Assembly (NCBI GenBank): GCA_016930675.1
Contig: JAFGGG010000006.1
Span: 102,002 to 166,001 of the forward strand
Length of the DNA: 64,000 bases
Source: Spirochaetales bacterium
GTDB lineage: Bacteria > Spirochaetota > Spirochaetia > SZUA-6 > RPPD01
Reading direction: 5' to 3'
A program made the translations under genes and the position numbers. Shown here one piece after another: positions 1 to 11,087 of the stretch. The notes beneath the pieces are model-generated. The model was not told the DNA's origin, did no database searches, and was given only the letters and a program-made list of their open reading frames with translations. Positions within the stretch are counted from its first letter, which is position 1, and every line of letters starts with the position of its first letter.

Positions 1-2
1 AA

Positions 3-425
<423 letters not shown>

Positions 426-464
426 TTAATGCGATAAACTAATATAGAAAGGAGTATTCATAGT

Positions 465-2510
465 ATGGGAGGGAACTATAGTATTCTGAAATTAAAAAAA
501 ATAAAAATAATCTTTTTAGCAGTCGTTTTATCAATCCCCGTTATTTTTTTAAATGCTGAATCACGTACTAATGCAGTTGAGTTGTATAAAGCAGGTAAAA
601 TCGCTCAGGAGCAGGAAAATTACTATCTTGCCGTAGAAAAATACAAAGCGTCTCTGGATATAAATCCTTATTACATCAATGCCATGAAGGGTTTGGCCGA
701 GTGTTTTTTCTATCTGAATGAATATCAAGAATCACTCAGATTTATTGCATTGGGGAAAAAATATAATAAAAACGATCTTGAGTTGTTGGCTTTGGAAGGA
801 CGGGTGTGGATTGTCCTGGGGGATTTAAACAAAGCAATGGGTTTGTTTAACAGAGTGTTGACATTACAGCCTAATAATATCGAAGCAATAGCCGGGCTGG
901 CTTTATTGGATATAGCGAGCGGCAGAACCAACTTCGCGGTGAAGCAGTTTGAGGAAGCATTGCGGGTTTCGCCTTCGCACAGACAAGCCTTGCTGGCTTT
1001 AGCCATTATCAACCAGCAGTTACATAACTATACGGCTTCGGAACGCTATCTTGAGCTCGCGCTTAAATATCATGGGAATGATGCACTTGTTCATTTCATA
1101 GCAGGTAAGTACTATTATAATCGCGCTTATTACGCCAAAGCCGAACGTCATCTCAAGACCGCCTTAGGTCTTAATCCTCATTACATAGCTGTGCGCCAGC
1201 TGTTGGGCAATATTTATATTGCCCAAAAAAATTACAGCCGCGCGGTTGAGATTTTAACAGCAGTACCGGATAGTCATCCCCTCTATTATTTGGCAAGATA
1301 TACTTTGGCCAAGGCATATGGGGGTCTTGGTGACATGGATAACGCAATTAGAAATTTTAAAAAAGTTCTCGCAATAAGACCGGATGATGAGGTTTCACGT
1401 ATTGCTTTGGAAAATCTTATTATCGAATCCTCTTTACCCGAGCGAGATCCACGCCGGGCGGAACTGGCTGCAGAAAGAGTGCAGAGAGGAAAACTTTTTA
1501 AAGCTAGATATATGTTGAATATGGCGCTTCTGGAATATCGGATCAGTGTCAAGCTTGATAATGCTTCGGTATACGGGAAAATGGGTATGTATGGTATGGC
1601 GGAAATATATAAGCTGAGAGGTTTTCCCATGAAGTATTTGGATAAGTTACTGGCAATTAGAAAAAATTTCACTAATGTTGGTTCTGCCCAGGATGAGATT
1701 GATAGAACTATTACTAATGATATAGAACGCTATGAATATAAGAAGAAAGAGCTTGTTTCCAGTAAGTGGCAGATAGACCAATATCTGATAAAGAGCACAC
1801 CACTTAAATTCGCATTATTCAACATGCAGTCGGTTAATAATGAAATACACCCGCAGGCAGGATATGAACTTACAAAATTTTTCGATTATATCTTATTTCT
1901 TTACGAAAAGAAAATAGAGGTAACAAAGAGAGCGGACATCTCTTCGTTTGAAGAAGGTTTTCGCGTTGCCCGCAACAGTTATACCGATTTTTTTCTCATC
2001 ATTTCTTTTAATGAAACAGAGAGAAGCATCTCTACCGAATGCGGCCTCTATCTGTCGAGAACAGGTGCGTTGTTGCATAAATTTAAAATATCCCGAACGG
2101 GCAATGATCGGGTCCAGTCGGTATTACTCAGTTTGGGTGAAAAACTCAATGCCATGCTGCCCTTAAGAGGAAAAATAATAAACAGAAAGTTCGATCAGGC
2201 CATTATAGACCTGGGCGGTCTTCATGGATTACAGATAAATGATAAACTGCTCATTCTAAAAAAGGGAGCGGTCAGCCTGCATAACGGACGTGTGGGATTC
2301 AACTATGCTGAATCAGATATTGTCGGGGATTTTACAGTGACTGCGCTGGATGAAGTTTTAGCTGAAGGGAAACTTACACAAAAAGGGTATCATGACCTGA
2401 TGAATGTCGGGGATGAGGTTATTTTCGAGCCCAAAGTGGAAGAGAGTGAAGAAAAGACCGCACCCGTAGAGGCTAATGATCTGTTACGGGAATTGATGGA
2501 GTTAAGATAG
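465..2510 (+). CDS. Exported TPR-repeat protein with C-terminal FlgO/FlgT-like region
   Basis: The protein has 681 residues. The N-terminus is basic followed by a hydrophobic stretch (about residues 12-30), consistent with a signal peptide or anchor. About eight tetratricopeptide repeats follow (roughly residues 35-315), recognisable by NP/PN turns and the spaced Gly/Ala/Tyr pattern. Residues about 440-570 look like a TolB/FlgO-type alpha/beta domain, and the stretch after about 575 (DLGGLHGLQINDKLLIL) resembles the C-terminal beta domain of FlgT-like proteins; both are inferences from pattern only. The start is supported by GAAAGGAG at 449-456. It follows the CorC gene by 39 bases and may be co-transcribed. 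Such TPR proteins usually act as periplasmic or surface scaffolds; the exact role is unknown. Confidence 0.7.
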   Translation: MGGNYSILKLKKIKIIFLAVVLSIPVIFLNAESRTNAVELYKAGKIAQEQENYYLAVEKYKASLDINPYYINAMKGLAECFFYLNEYQESLRFIALGKKYNKNDLELLALEGRVWIVLGDLNKAMGLFNRVLTLQPNNIEAIAGLALLDIASGRTNFAVKQFEEALRVSPSHRQALLALAIINQQLHNYTASERYLELALKYHGNDALVHFIAGKYYYNRAYYAKAERHLKTALGLNPHYIAVRQLLGNIYIAQKNYSRAVEILTAVPDSHPLYYLARYTLAKAYGGLGDMDNAIRNFKKVLAIRPDDEVSRIALENLIIESSLPERDPRRAELAAERVQRGKLFKARYMLNMALLEYRISVKLDNASVYGKMGMYGMAEIYKLRGFPMKYLDKLLAIRKNFTNVGSAQDEIDRTITNDIERYEYKKKELVSSKWQIDQYLIKSTPLKFALFNMQSVNNEIHPQAGYELTKFFDYILFLYEKKIEVTKRADISSFEEGFRVARNSYTDFFLIISFNETERSISTECGLYLSRTGALLHKFKISRTGNDRVQSVLLSLGEKLNAMLPLRGKIINRKFDQAIIDLGGLHGLQINDKLLILKKGAVSLHNGRVGFNYAESDIVGDFTVTALDEVLAEGKLTQKGYHDLMNVGDEVIFEPKVEESEEKTAPVEANDLLRELMELR

Positions 2511-2534
2511 TAAATTTAAAATTGCTCTGCCGGA

Positions 2535-2563
2535 TTGACACTGCCTCATGTTTTTCTTATATT
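2535..2563 (+). promoter_or_regulatory. Sigma70-type promoter of gap-pgk
   Basis: TTGACA at 2535-2540, a 17-base spacer and TATATT at 2558-2563. Transcription would begin near 2570, giving a leader of about 33 bases with the ribosome binding site AGGGGGA before the gap ATG at 2603. It is one of the strongest promoter matches in the window, as expected for a glycolytic gene. Confidence 0.75.
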
Positions 2564-2581
2564 CAAGACAATCTATTATAA

Positions 2582-3592
<1,011 letters not shown>

Positions 3593-3600
3593 GAGAATTG

Positions 3601-4782
3601 ATGATGACAGTCAAAACCGTAAAGGATATCCAACTGGCAAACAAAAAGGTTCTAATGAGAGCTGATTTCAATGTGCCAATAAAAGAAGGTAGGATTACGG
3701 ATGATACCAGAATTGTGGCAGCACTTCCCACTATAAAATATATTTTAAAGCAAGCCGGAACCTCGCTTATCCTTATGAGTCATTTGGGCAGACCCAAAGG
3801 AGTGGCTGTTCCGGCTTTAAGTCTTAAACCGGTGGCTCAGAGGTTAAGTGAATTGCTGCAGATAAAGGTATTAATGGCTCCCGATTGTATTGGGGATGAA
3901 GTAGAAGAGATGACGGAAAATCTTAAGCCCGGCCAAGTGCTTCTTTTAGAAAACGTACGTTTTCACGCAGAAGAGACTAAGAACGAGCCCGAGTTTGCTA
4001 AAAAATTGGCTGCCTTGGGCGAAATATATGTAAACGATGCCTTCGGAACAGCTCATAGAGCACATGCCTCAACTGAGGGAGTTACCCGTTTTATAGACGG
4101 TGTGGCCGGATTTCTTATTGAAAAGGAAGTAAAATTCTTTGGGAATCTTTTGGCGAATCCTGAAAAACCCTTTGTAGCCATCATCGGCGGGGCAAAAGTA
4201 TCGACAAAAATAGCAGTATTGGAATCGCTTTTAAGTAAAGCCTCAACTTTCATTATCGCGGGAGGGATGGCCTATACCTTTTTGAAGGCACTGGGACATA
4301 CTATTGGGAAATCTCTTTTTGAAGAAGAATTTTTAGAGACGGCCAAAGACTTTTTAAATAAAGCAAAATCACAGGGAGTTGAAGTTATTTTACCAATAGA
4401 TCATATGGTAGGGGATGAGTTTTCTGAGAGCGCAAAAGCCGAGTACATAGAGGCCATTGATATTCCGGGAGATAAAATCGGCATGGATGTGGGCCCTAAG
4501 ACACTTGAATTATATAAAGAAAAAATTACCCGGGCCAAAAATGTCATCTGGAACGGGCCTATGGGTGTATTTGAATTCGATGCTTTTGCCACGGGTACAT
4601 TGGAAGTTGCTAAATTTGTAAGCCAGTGTCAGGGTACGACTGTGGTAGGTGGTGGTGATTCCGTAGCCGCAGTAAACAAATTCGGGTTGGCAGACAAAAT
4701 CGATCATGTGTCCACCGGTGGTGGTGCTTCATTGGAGTTTTTAGAAGGGAAATCGCTGCCCGGTATTGTCGCCCTTGCCTAA
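3601..4782 (+). CDS. pgk: Phosphoglycerate kinase
   Basis: Transfers phosphate from 1,3-bisphosphoglycerate to ADP, the first ATP-yielding step of glycolysis. It has about 393 residues, the usual bacterial length. Visible motifs are RADFNVP near the N-terminus, SHLGRPKG (triose-binding basic patch), [16 protein letters not shown] and the C-terminal nucleotide-binding [22 protein letters not shown]. An in-frame TTG at 3598 precedes two ATGs at 3601 and 3604. AGGAG at 3591-3595, on the gap stop codon, is spaced for either ATG, so the TTG is rejected. Translational coupling with gap is likely. Confidence 0.97.
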   Translation: MMTVKTVKDIQLANKKVLMRADFNVPIKEGRITDDTRIVAALPTIKYILKQAGTSLILMSHLGRPKGVAVPALSLKPVAQRLSELLQIKVLMAPDCIGDEVEEMTENLKPGQVLLLENVRFHAEETKNEPEFAKKLAALGEIYVNDAFGTAHRAHASTEGVTRFIDGVAGFLIEKEVKFFGNLLANPEKPFVAIIGGAKVSTKIAVLESLLSKASTFIIAGGMAYTFLKALGHTIGKSLFEEEFLETAKDFLNKAKSQGVEVILPIDHMVGDEFSESAKAEYIEAIDIPGDKIGMDVGPKTLELYKEKITRAKNVIWNGPMGVFEFDAFATGTLEVAKFVSQCQGTTVVGGGDSVAAVNKFGLADKIDHVSTGGGASLEFLEGKSLPGIVALA

Positions 4783-4809
4783 TATCGGTTCAAATTAAAA
4801 AACGCCTGC

Positions 4810-4838
4810 TTGCATAAAATGAGGATTTCTACTATAGT
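4810..4838 (+). promoter_or_regulatory. Promoter of tpiA-secG
   Basis: TTGCAT at 4810-4815, a 17-base spacer and TATAGT at 4833-4838, in the 85-base gap between pgk and tpiA. Transcription would begin near 4845, just before the AAGGAG ribosome binding site at 4857-4862. This suggests tpiA-secG can be expressed independently of gap-pgk. Judged by eye only. Confidence 0.6.
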
Positions 4839-4867
4839 AGGCAGACAAAATTTCTTAAGGAGTAATT

Positions 4868-5635
4868 ATGAGAGTGCCTTTTATCGCGGGCAATTGGAAG
4901 ATGCATAAGACGATTGAAGAGGCCGTTGCACTTGCTAAAGAGCTGGTTGCAAAAGTGAGAGATAATGTACAGAAAAAAGTAATGATCGCACCCCCCTTTA
5001 CAGCCTTATATGCTGTTTCTTCAGTGCTTAAAGGAAGCGCGGTTTTTTTGGGTGCTCAAAATATGGCTGCCGCAGAAAAAGGCGCGCATACGGGCGAGAT
5101 CTCCGTCCATATGCTGAAAGACGTAGGTGTTTCTTATGTTATTATAGGACATTCGGAACGGCGTCATGTTTATGGAGAGAATGATCAGCTGATAAACAAA
5201 AAGGTTAAGCTTGCGTTGAGTAAAGATTTGAATGTGATTCTTTGTGTGGGCGAGACACTCGAAGAGAGAGAAAGAGGAATTGCGGAAAAAGTTGTGGAGG
5301 AACAGCTCGTGAATGGATTGCAGGGTGTGGAAAGCAAGGAACTGACATTCGTGACGATCGCTTATGAACCTGTATGGGCCATCGGAACAGGAAAGACCGC
5401 GACACCCGAAGACGCTGACGCCATGCATGTATATATCAGAAAGGTTATAACAAATCTTTATGATAAAGCAGCCGCAGCCGTTCTTACTATTCAATACGGC
5501 GGATCGGTTAAGCCTAATAATATTAAAGAGCTTATGGCCAAGGATAATATTGACGGTGCTCTCGTAGGAGGAGCTTCTCTGGAAAGTGATACATTCTTGC
5601 CGATTATTCAATTCAATAATGGAGATGCGGAGTAA
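4868..5635 (+). CDS. tpiA: Triosephosphate isomerase
   Basis: Interconverts dihydroxyacetone phosphate and glyceraldehyde 3-phosphate. At 255 residues it has the usual length. The three catalytic elements are visible: Lys11 in AGNWKMHK, His95 in IIGHSERR and Glu167 in the AYEPVWAIGTG active-site loop. The phosphate-binding GGSVKP and GALVGGASL segments close the barrel. The start is supported by AAGGAG just upstream. secG begins only three bases after the stop, so the two genes are surely co-transcribed. Confidence 0.97.
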   Translation: MRVPFIAGNWKMHKTIEEAVALAKELVAKVRDNVQKKVMIAPPFTALYAVSSVLKGSAVFLGAQNMAAAEKGAHTGEISVHMLKDVGVSYVIIGHSERRHVYGENDQLINKKVKLALSKDLNVILCVGETLEERERGIAEKVVEEQLVNGLQGVESKELTFVTIAYEPVWAIGTGKTATPEDADAMHVYIRKVITNLYDKAAAAVLTIQYGGSVKPNNIKELMAKDNIDGALVGGASLESDTFLPIIQFNNGDAE

Positions 5636-5638
5636 ATT

Positions 5639-6097
5639 ATGGAAGTACTGACTACAATACTTTATGTTATTTTTTCCATTACCTCGGTTGTTTTGGTATT
5701 AATTGTCCTTATACAAGATGAAGGTGGGGAAGGATTCGGAGGAATATTCGGAGGGGGGAGTACTACACCTTTTGGCTCGCGTTCCGGTAATGTACTCACG
5801 AAATTCACTTCAATTTTGGCAGCTTTGTTTATTCTGATATGTGTAGTGCTGGGTCTGCTTAATAAATCAGCGGAACTTGAGGCCACACCCGATTTCGAAG
5901 CGGAAACAGAAACCGCGGATCCTCTTATCCAGACGGATGATTATACGGTAGAAGATACCGGAGCTTATGCACCTGAAGGGGCGGAGGTTGGAGGATCTGA
6001 TGGTGAAGAAGCATCTTCCGGAGGATCTCTGGGACCGCTTTCACCGGATCTGCTTATAGATAAAATAGTCAGTGATGAGAAAGAAGAATCGGAATAA
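5639..6097 (+). CDS. secG: Preprotein translocase subunit SecG with long acidic tail
   Basis: Small membrane subunit of the SecYEG export channel. The core shows two hydrophobic helices (about residues 4-24 and 55-75) separated by a glycine-rich loop (GGEGFGGIFGGG) and the typical STTPFGSRSGNVLTKFT stretch. The protein has 152 residues; the part after about residue 80 is a Glu/Asp/Gly/Ser-rich tail not needed by the family, probably disordered. Position after tpiA is a common bacterial arrangement. Identification of the core is firm; the role of the tail is unknown. Confidence 0.9.
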   Translation: MEVLTTILYVIFSITSVVLVLIVLIQDEGGEGFGGIFGGGSTTPFGSRSGNVLTKFTSILAALFILICVVLGLLNKSAELEATPDFEAETETADPLIQTDDYTVEDTGAYAPEGAEVGGSDGEEASSGGSLGPLSPDLLIDKIVSDEKEESE

Positions 6098-6204
6098 GCA
6101 ACTAACAATCAATTCTATAAAATAATTAATTCCTCTATATACTCCGTGGGTTTCGTGAGAAACATTAATTATTAGATTCAATAAAACTGATAAATCCTCC
6201 TGCC

Positions 6205-6233
6205 TTGACGAGGCTTTGGCAATAGTATATAAA
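6205..6233 (+). promoter_or_regulatory. Promoter of the V-ATPase operon
   Basis: TTGACG at 6205-6210, a 17-base spacer and TATAAA at 6228-6233, within the 187-base gap after secG. Predicted transcription start is near 6240, leaving a leader of about 45 bases with an AAGGAAAA ribosome binding site before the first gene at 6285. The rest of the gap (6098-6204) is AT-rich with no gene seen. Confidence 0.7.
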
Positions 6234-6284
6234 AAAGCTTCTGATACTTATTGCAATTAATAAATAACCAGAAGGAAAACGGGA

Positions 6285-6611
6285 ATGCAAAATGTCGTAG
6301 ATGAGGTATTAAAAGCCGAAGCCGAGGCGGAAAAGATTGTAGCGCAGGCCAAAGATAAAGCTCAAACCATTAAACAGCAGGCAGAAAGTGAAATAAATAA
6401 ACATATCACACAGGCTCGCGAGCAGGCAAAAGAATTGTTTCAAGAAAGAATCGCAGAAGCAAAAAAAAAGGCGCTGCAGGAATATAAGAGAGCGTTGGCT
6501 GCAGCGGAAGCGCAAAGCGCGAAGTTTTGGGAGCAGAATCAGGACAAAGTGAATCTGGTTGTTGAAAAAATAGTTGATTTTGTTGTAACACCTGAATTTG
6601 AAAGGGAATAG
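6285..6611 (+). CDS. atpH: V/A-type ATPase subunit H/G, coiled-coil peripheral stalk protein
   Basis: A 108-residue protein that is almost entirely Ala/Glu/Lys/Gln-rich heptads, with no hydrophobic membrane segment and no Cys: the pattern of the A-type subunit H (Thermus subunit G), which pairs with subunit E to form the peripheral stalk joining the A/B head to subunit I. The identification rests on the coiled-coil pattern and on its position as first gene of a nine-subunit operon; sequence alone would not be decisive. It is separated by six bases from the subunit C gene. Confidence 0.8.
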   Translation: MQNVVDEVLKAEAEAEKIVAQAKDKAQTIKQQAESEINKHITQAREQAKELFQERIAEAKKKALQEYKRALAAAEAQSAKFWEQNQDKVNLVVEKIVDFVVTPEFERE

Positions 6612-6617
6612 TTTCGT

Positions 6618-7685
6618 ATGGCGGGCCCTTTGGAAAAATACGCTTTTATTGCCGCAAAACTGCGAACAAAACTGAGTAAGATTTTAAGTGCGGATTTTTT
6701 GGCAAGACTTATCAGCTCACACAGCCTTGTTGAAGCCATACAACTGTTGCGGGATACGGATTTTTCCCAGGTAGATGTTATTTATGAAAAAACAGGTGAT
6801 TTAAAAATGGGAGAGCTCGAGCTCTTCAAGCAGGAGATAAAATTGTTTGAAGAGGTTATTCGCTATGTTTCCGGGGATGTGGCGGATTTCTGCCGGGCAC
6901 TGCTTATGCGTTATGAAATAGATAATCTTAAGAATATCTTAAGATTATGGTTCGACAGGGTGGTAAGAAAACGGGAAATAGAAGAAGCAAGCAGTTATAT
7001 TTACAGAGAAAAAATTATTCGTGATTTACATGTGGAACAGCTATTGAACGCGGAGAACATTGAGAATATCCCGGAGATTTTAAGTGATTCACCATACGGA
7101 TTATTAATCCTTGAAAATAGCGAACAGATAAAATTAAAAAACTCACTGTTTTCGCTTGAGATAGCACTGGATAAATATTATTATAAGCAGCTGTTATTGC
7201 AGGTTAGCATGTTGTCGACCAGGGACGCTGAAATTGCTAACCGCCTTATTGGTGTGGAAATCGATATGCATAATATTAACTGGATTGTCCGTTTTAAAAC
7301 CCTCTACGATCTGTCGCTGGAAGATACGCTTTCCTATATCATTCCCTTCGGCCATTCTCTTAATCAACAGATGCTCGGTGCTGCTTTTCAGTCGGAAGGT
7401 ACTGCTGATATTATTTCCGATTTTATAAAAAAGAAATATGCGAATCTGTCTCCTTTAATAAAAATCCAGGGATCGGAGACGCATTCTCGTCTTGTTTTGG
7501 TAGAGCGTCTGCTGGAAGAGATTATGAGATATGAAGTGAAGAGAGTGCTTATGGGCAATCCGTTTACCATCGGGATAATTTTGGCCTACTTTGTATTAAA
7601 AAAATGGGAAATAAAAAAAGTAATGACCATACTGAATGCTAAATTGTACGGCATAGAAGCGGAGCGGATTAGAGACAGCTTATGA
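6618..7685 (+). CDS. atpC: V/A-type ATPase subunit C (d/AC39-like)
   Basis: A 355-residue, mostly helical soluble protein matching the family of V-ATPase subunit d/A-type subunit C, the funnel that couples the central stalk to the membrane c-ring. Recognisable features are the N-terminal YAFIAAKLRTKLSKIL block, the helical repeats containing FCRALLMRYEIDNLKNILR, and the C-terminal MGNPFTIGIILAYFVLKKWE(I)K stretch typical of the family. The stop overlaps the start of atpI in an ATGA motif, so translation is coupled. Subunits before and after are also V-ATPase components. Confidence 0.9.
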   Translation: MAGPLEKYAFIAAKLRTKLSKILSADFLARLISSHSLVEAIQLLRDTDFSQVDVIYEKTGDLKMGELELFKQEIKLFEEVIRYVSGDVADFCRALLMRYEIDNLKNILRLWFDRVVRKREIEEASSYIYREKIIRDLHVEQLLNAENIENIPEILSDSPYGLLILENSEQIKLKNSLFSLEIALDKYYYKQLLLQVSMLSTRDAEIANRLIGVEIDMHNINWIVRFKTLYDLSLEDTLSYIIPFGHSLNQQMLGAAFQSEGTADIISDFIKKKYANLSPLIKIQGSETHSRLVLVERLLEEIMRYEVKRVLMGNPFTIGIILAYFVLKKWEIKKVMTILNAKLYGIEAERIRDSL

Positions 7686-9706
7686 TGTTTACAACCAAGA
7701 TGAAGTATCTGACAGCCGTAGTACTCGACAAAGATGTAGAAGCGGTTACCAAAGAACTGCTTGCAGATGGAGTACTGCATTTTGTTAATATTGCTGAAGT
7801 AAGTTCCGGACTTAAGAACAAAGTGCAGAGTGTAACCCCGCAGATCTCATTAACCCGTATAGCTGAACTTAAAAAACGAATAGAATCTTTTCTGAATATG
7901 ATCGGAATACTACCGGAGAAAGAAAAGGCACTGGATATCACCCAGCTAACTCCTGTGGATCTGGAACAAAGTGAAAAAGAGCTTGATAAGCTTTCAGAAT
8001 CGGTCCAGGGTATCAGAGACCGGCAAAAAAATATTCAGCAGGAAATATTAAAACTCGAGGATATTAAACGCCAGATTGAGCTTTTCGGTGATATCAGGTC
8101 AAGTCTGAAAGAGCGTTCCCATTTTTCTTTTCTTAATGTTCAAACGGGAATTATACCTGAGAACAGGTTCGAGGATTTTAATACGGAGTTTAAAACGCTT
8201 CCTTCGGTTGTGCTTAATTTTCATACGGAAAGCGAACAGAGCAGTATTCTCCTGATTACCATGAAGCGTGATGATAACAGAGTAAATGCCCTGCTATTAA
8301 AATACGGATGGGTGGACGCGGAAATCGATCAGGAGATGGACGGTATTAAAGAGAATGTAGTGAGCGATCTGGACAATAAATTAAAAATCTATAACAAAGA
8401 GCAGCAGGATTTGCATGACGAATCCTTTTCGGTTATAAAAGAAAAAGGTGATACATTACAGAGGTTATGGGCTAATTTACGGATGAATGAGCTTTATTAT
8501 AAGATTCAATCGTATTTTAGCAAGACCAGCCGCACGGTTATTTTTTCGGGTTGGGTGCCTGCAGGGAAAGCCGATTCTCTGGAAAAGGGCATCGATAAGG
8601 CCACCAAGGGGCTCTGCTACATGGAATGGAGTAATCCGGAAAAACTTGAGAGGGAAGAAAAAACCAAGGTAAAGGTGCCGGTACAGCTTAAGAATCCCAA
8701 GTTTTTAGCTCCCTTCCAGATGCTTGTGAAGAATTACGCCATCCCGGAGTACGGAACCATCGATCCCACTCCCTTTGTAGCGGTCGCATATCTGATCATG
8801 TTCGGACTCATGTTCGGTGATGCGGGGCATGGGCTGGTGCTGTTGTGCATCGGATTTTTAGGTATGTTTTTTGATAAAAAGGCAAGCGGGAACATTTTTA
8901 ATCTGTTTAAACTCATCAGTTACTGCGGTGTTTCCGCCATATGCGCCGGAGTGCTTTTTGGGTCCTATTTCGGAATGGAGTGGTTCCCCCCGCTTTGGTT
9001 TGATTATCATGCCGTAGTATTGGGTCATGTGCCGGGCGACAGTATAATTCACGATATTTACGGGATTCTGCAAATTACCCTCTATTTCGGTATAGGCGTT
9101 ATCTTTGCGGGTTTAATCCTCAACTGGATTAATCTTGTGCGGCAAAAAAGATGGCTCAGGCTTTTTCTTGATAAAACCGGGCTGCTGGGCGCATGGGTGT
9201 ACGGAGGAGGAATATATATCGGATACTATTTTATGACTCAAAACGGAAAATTACCCGATGATACCACCTTGCTGTTGCTTGCCTTTATTCCCATGCTTCT
9301 GTTTCTTTTAAAACCCGTGCTTTCATTTTTTACCAAGAAAACGGATAATCATCATGCGCGGTTCACCATCTTTACCCTTATCGATTTTTTTATGGAGTGG
9401 ATTGTGGAGCTGCTGGAAGTATTCGGCGGCTACCTGGCCAATACCCTCTCATTTATGCGGGTGGCGGGGTTGGGGATCGCTCATACCAGTCTGATGGTAG
9501 CATTTTTTAAAATCGCGGATATGACCAATTCCCCGATTTTTGCACCTATGGTTCTCATTTTCGGCAATATACTGGTCATTGCCCTGGAAGGCCTGTCCGC
9601 GGGCATACAATCGCTGAGGTTGAATTATTATGAATTCTTTTCAAAATATTTTAGTGGTACGGGAGAAGCATACACACCTGTTTCTCTTTCTACCAGTCAA
9701 GATTAA
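7682..9706 (+). CDS. atpI: V/A-type ATPase subunit I (membrane a-subunit)
   Basis: A 674-residue protein with a hydrophilic, coiled-coil-rich N-terminal half (about 1-340) that docks to the peripheral stalks, and a hydrophobic C-terminal half with about seven to eight membrane helices. The conserved MFGLMFGDAGHGL segment starts the membrane domain, and SFMRVAGLGIAHTSL near the C-terminus contains the essential Arg that faces the c-ring Glu. It forms the half-channels for ion passage. Two ATG codons occur at 7682 and 7685; the first overlaps the atpC stop. The next gene follows after 12 bases with AAAGGAGGAAA. Confidence 0.95.
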   Translation: MMFTTKMKYLTAVVLDKDVEAVTKELLADGVLHFVNIAEVSSGLKNKVQSVTPQISLTRIAELKKRIESFLNMIGILPEKEKALDITQLTPVDLEQSEKELDKLSESVQGIRDRQKNIQQEILKLEDIKRQIELFGDIRSSLKERSHFSFLNVQTGIIPENRFEDFNTEFKTLPSVVLNFHTESEQSSILLITMKRDDNRVNALLLKYGWVDAEIDQEMDGIKENVVSDLDNKLKIYNKEQQDLHDESFSVIKEKGDTLQRLWANLRMNELYYKIQSYFSKTSRTVIFSGWVPAGKADSLEKGIDKATKGLCYMEWSNPEKLEREEKTKVKVPVQLKNPKFLAPFQMLVKNYAIPEYGTIDPTPFVAVAYLIMFGLMFGDAGHGLVLLCIGFLGMFFDKKASGNIFNLFKLISYCGVSAICAGVLFGSYFGMEWFPPLWFDYHAVVLGHVPGDSIIHDIYGILQITLYFGIGVIFAGLILNWINLVRQKRWLRLFLDKTGLLGAWVYGGGIYIGYYFMTQNGKLPDDTTLLLLAFIPMLLFLLKPVLSFFTKKTDNHHARFTIFTLIDFFMEWIVELLEVFGGYLANTLSFMRVAGLGIAHTSLMVAFFKIADMTNSPIFAPMVLIFGNILVIALEGLSAGIQSLRLNYYEFFSKYFSGTGEAYTPVSLSTSQD

Positions 9707-9718
9707 AGGAGGAAATAT

Positions 9719-10096
9719 ATGGATCAGGGTAAACAAACCTTGAGAAAAAGGATTGCCTTAAGCCTGCTTATGTTGGGTATAATTTTTGTAGCGGTCTTTT
9801 TACTCAGTGCGGGCAATCTGTTTGCGGCAGAGGAAGAAGTGCAGAGTACTAAGGACCAAAACGCCGAGTACGGAAAAACGGATGTCATGAAATTCAAGGT
9901 TATTGCCGCAGCTGTTGCCTTCGGTTTTGGTGCAATCGGCGCGGGCATTGCGATTGCCCATGTGGGAGCGGCAGCAATGGGCGCGATAGGTGAAAAACCG
10001 GAGATTGCAGGTCAGGCATTAATCTTCATTGCACTTGCCGAAGGTTTGGTCGTGTTCGGTTTTATTACCGCGCTCATGATCTTGGGACAGCAATGA
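9719..10096 (+). CDS. atpK: V/A-type ATPase subunit K (membrane rotor c-subunit)
   Basis: Rotor ring proteolipid of 125 residues. An N-terminal hydrophobic segment (about 12-36, ending LFAAEE) looks like a cleavable signal peptide, as in the Thermus subunit, followed by one hairpin of two helices (about 59-84 and 98-122) with the short polar loop GEKPE. The ion-binding carboxylate is Glu108 in LIFIALAEGLVVFG. The Gln expected in helix 1 of Na+-specific rings is not evident, so H+ coupling is more likely, but this is inference. A strong AAAGGAGG precedes the start. Confidence 0.93.
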   Translation: MDQGKQTLRKRIALSLLMLGIIFVAVFLLSAGNLFAAEEEVQSTKDQNAEYGKTDVMKFKVIAAAVAFGFGAIGAGIAIAHVGAAAMGAIGEKPEIAGQALIFIALAEGLVVFGFITALMILGQQ

Positions 10097-10108
10097 TAAC
10101 AAGAAACT

Positions 10109-10414
10109 ATGAAATACTTTATTATCGGTGATGAAGACGCTGTACTGGGTTTCGGTATGGTGGGGGTAAAAGGCAGGGTGGCTGTCAATCAAAAACAGGC
10201 GGAGGAAGCGTTTAAAGAAGCACTGGCCGACGGCAGCGTGGGAATTGTTATTATCACGGAGCGGATCGCGGAATTAATCCGGCCGCAGGTGGATAGATTC
10301 ATTTTTAGCGAGAAATTTCCGCTGATAGTGGAAATAACGGACAGAAAAGGACCTATTGAAGGAAAACCATCCTTACGCAAAATGGTTAATGATGCCATTG
10401 GCATTACGTTATAA
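10109..10414 (+). CDS. atpF: V/A-type ATPase subunit F
   Basis: A 101-residue Rossmann-like subunit of the central stalk that regulates head rotation together with subunit D. The family signature is clear: IGDEDAVLGFGMVGVKG at the N-terminus and IVIITERIAELIRPQVDR in the middle. The length fits the family. It lies between the K and E genes, with 12 bases on the left and 13 on the right (to the chosen atpE start), consistent with one polycistronic message. Confidence 0.93.
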   Translation: MKYFIIGDEDAVLGFGMVGVKGRVAVNQKQAEEAFKEALADGSVGIVIITERIAELIRPQVDRFIFSEKFPLIVEITDRKGPIEGKPSLRKMVNDAIGITL

Positions 10415-10427
10415 AGGAAAAATTTCC

Positions 10428-11087
10428 ATGAAGGAACAGGCATCGAGCAAAATAGAGCTTATAAATGGGATTGAAAAGGACGCAAAGCAAGAGGCTCTGC
10501 ATATTGTCGCTGAAGCCGAGAAGGAAGCCGAAGCCAGGCTTAAGGCTTCCCAGGTCCAGGTAGCATCGATATTGAATGAAGCAAAGGAGAAAGCGCAGAC
10601 CCAGGTTGAGGCAATTATCCACTCAAATAAATCCAGTATCAGTGTGGAAACCCGTCGTATTTTGTTGAAAAAGCAGGGGGATATAATTAAAAATATCATC
10701 AGCAGAGTGGAAGACAGGTTAACAGAGAAAATTAAGGCAAGCGGTTATAAAGAAATATTGATTAATTGGATTGTTGAGGCTGCCATAGGATTGAATACGG
10801 ATAAAGCGGTGATAAACGCTTCCAAAGCAGAACTGGAATTTATTGATGACAGTGTATTGCAAAAAGCGGGTAAAAAGATTGAATCGTTTATTCACAAAAA
10901 GGTCGAACTCAGTCTTGGAACGGAGGACGCCCTCGTTACTCAGGGGGTGGTGTTGTATACAAAAGATAAAAAGATGGCGTTTAATAACCAGATGCACACC
11001 AGGCTGCTGCGCTATCAATCCGAAATTCGAAAACTCATTTTTAACGAACTATTTAAGGATTTAAGAGAGGAACTGAAAGATTCATGA
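10428..11087 (+). CDS. atpE: V/A-type ATPase subunit E
   Basis: Peripheral stalk subunit, 219 residues. The N-terminal 90 residues are an Ala/Glu/Lys heptad coiled coil that pairs with subunit H; the C-terminal half is the globular domain that binds the top of subunit B. An open frame extends upstream to 10356 inside atpF, but the ATG at 10428 has AAAGGAAA upstream and starts the recognisable domain, so the longer form is rejected. The stop overlaps the atpA start (ATGA), indicating coupling. Confidence 0.88.
   Translation: MKEQASSKIELINGIEKDAKQEALHIVAEAEKEAEARLKASQVQVASILNEAKEKAQTQVEAIIHSNKSSISVETRRILLKKQGDIIKNIISRVEDRLTEKIKASGYKEILINWIVEAAIGLNTDKAVINASKAELEFIDDSVLQKAGKKIESFIHKKVELSLGTEDALVTQGVVLYTKDKKMAFNNQMHTRLLRYQSEIRKLIFNELFKDLREELKDS

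Noticed and set aside
5021..5611. 196-codon minus-strand open frame opposite tpiA
   Set aside because: Overlaps tpiA, whose catalytic residues are intact; no ribosome binding site or domain.
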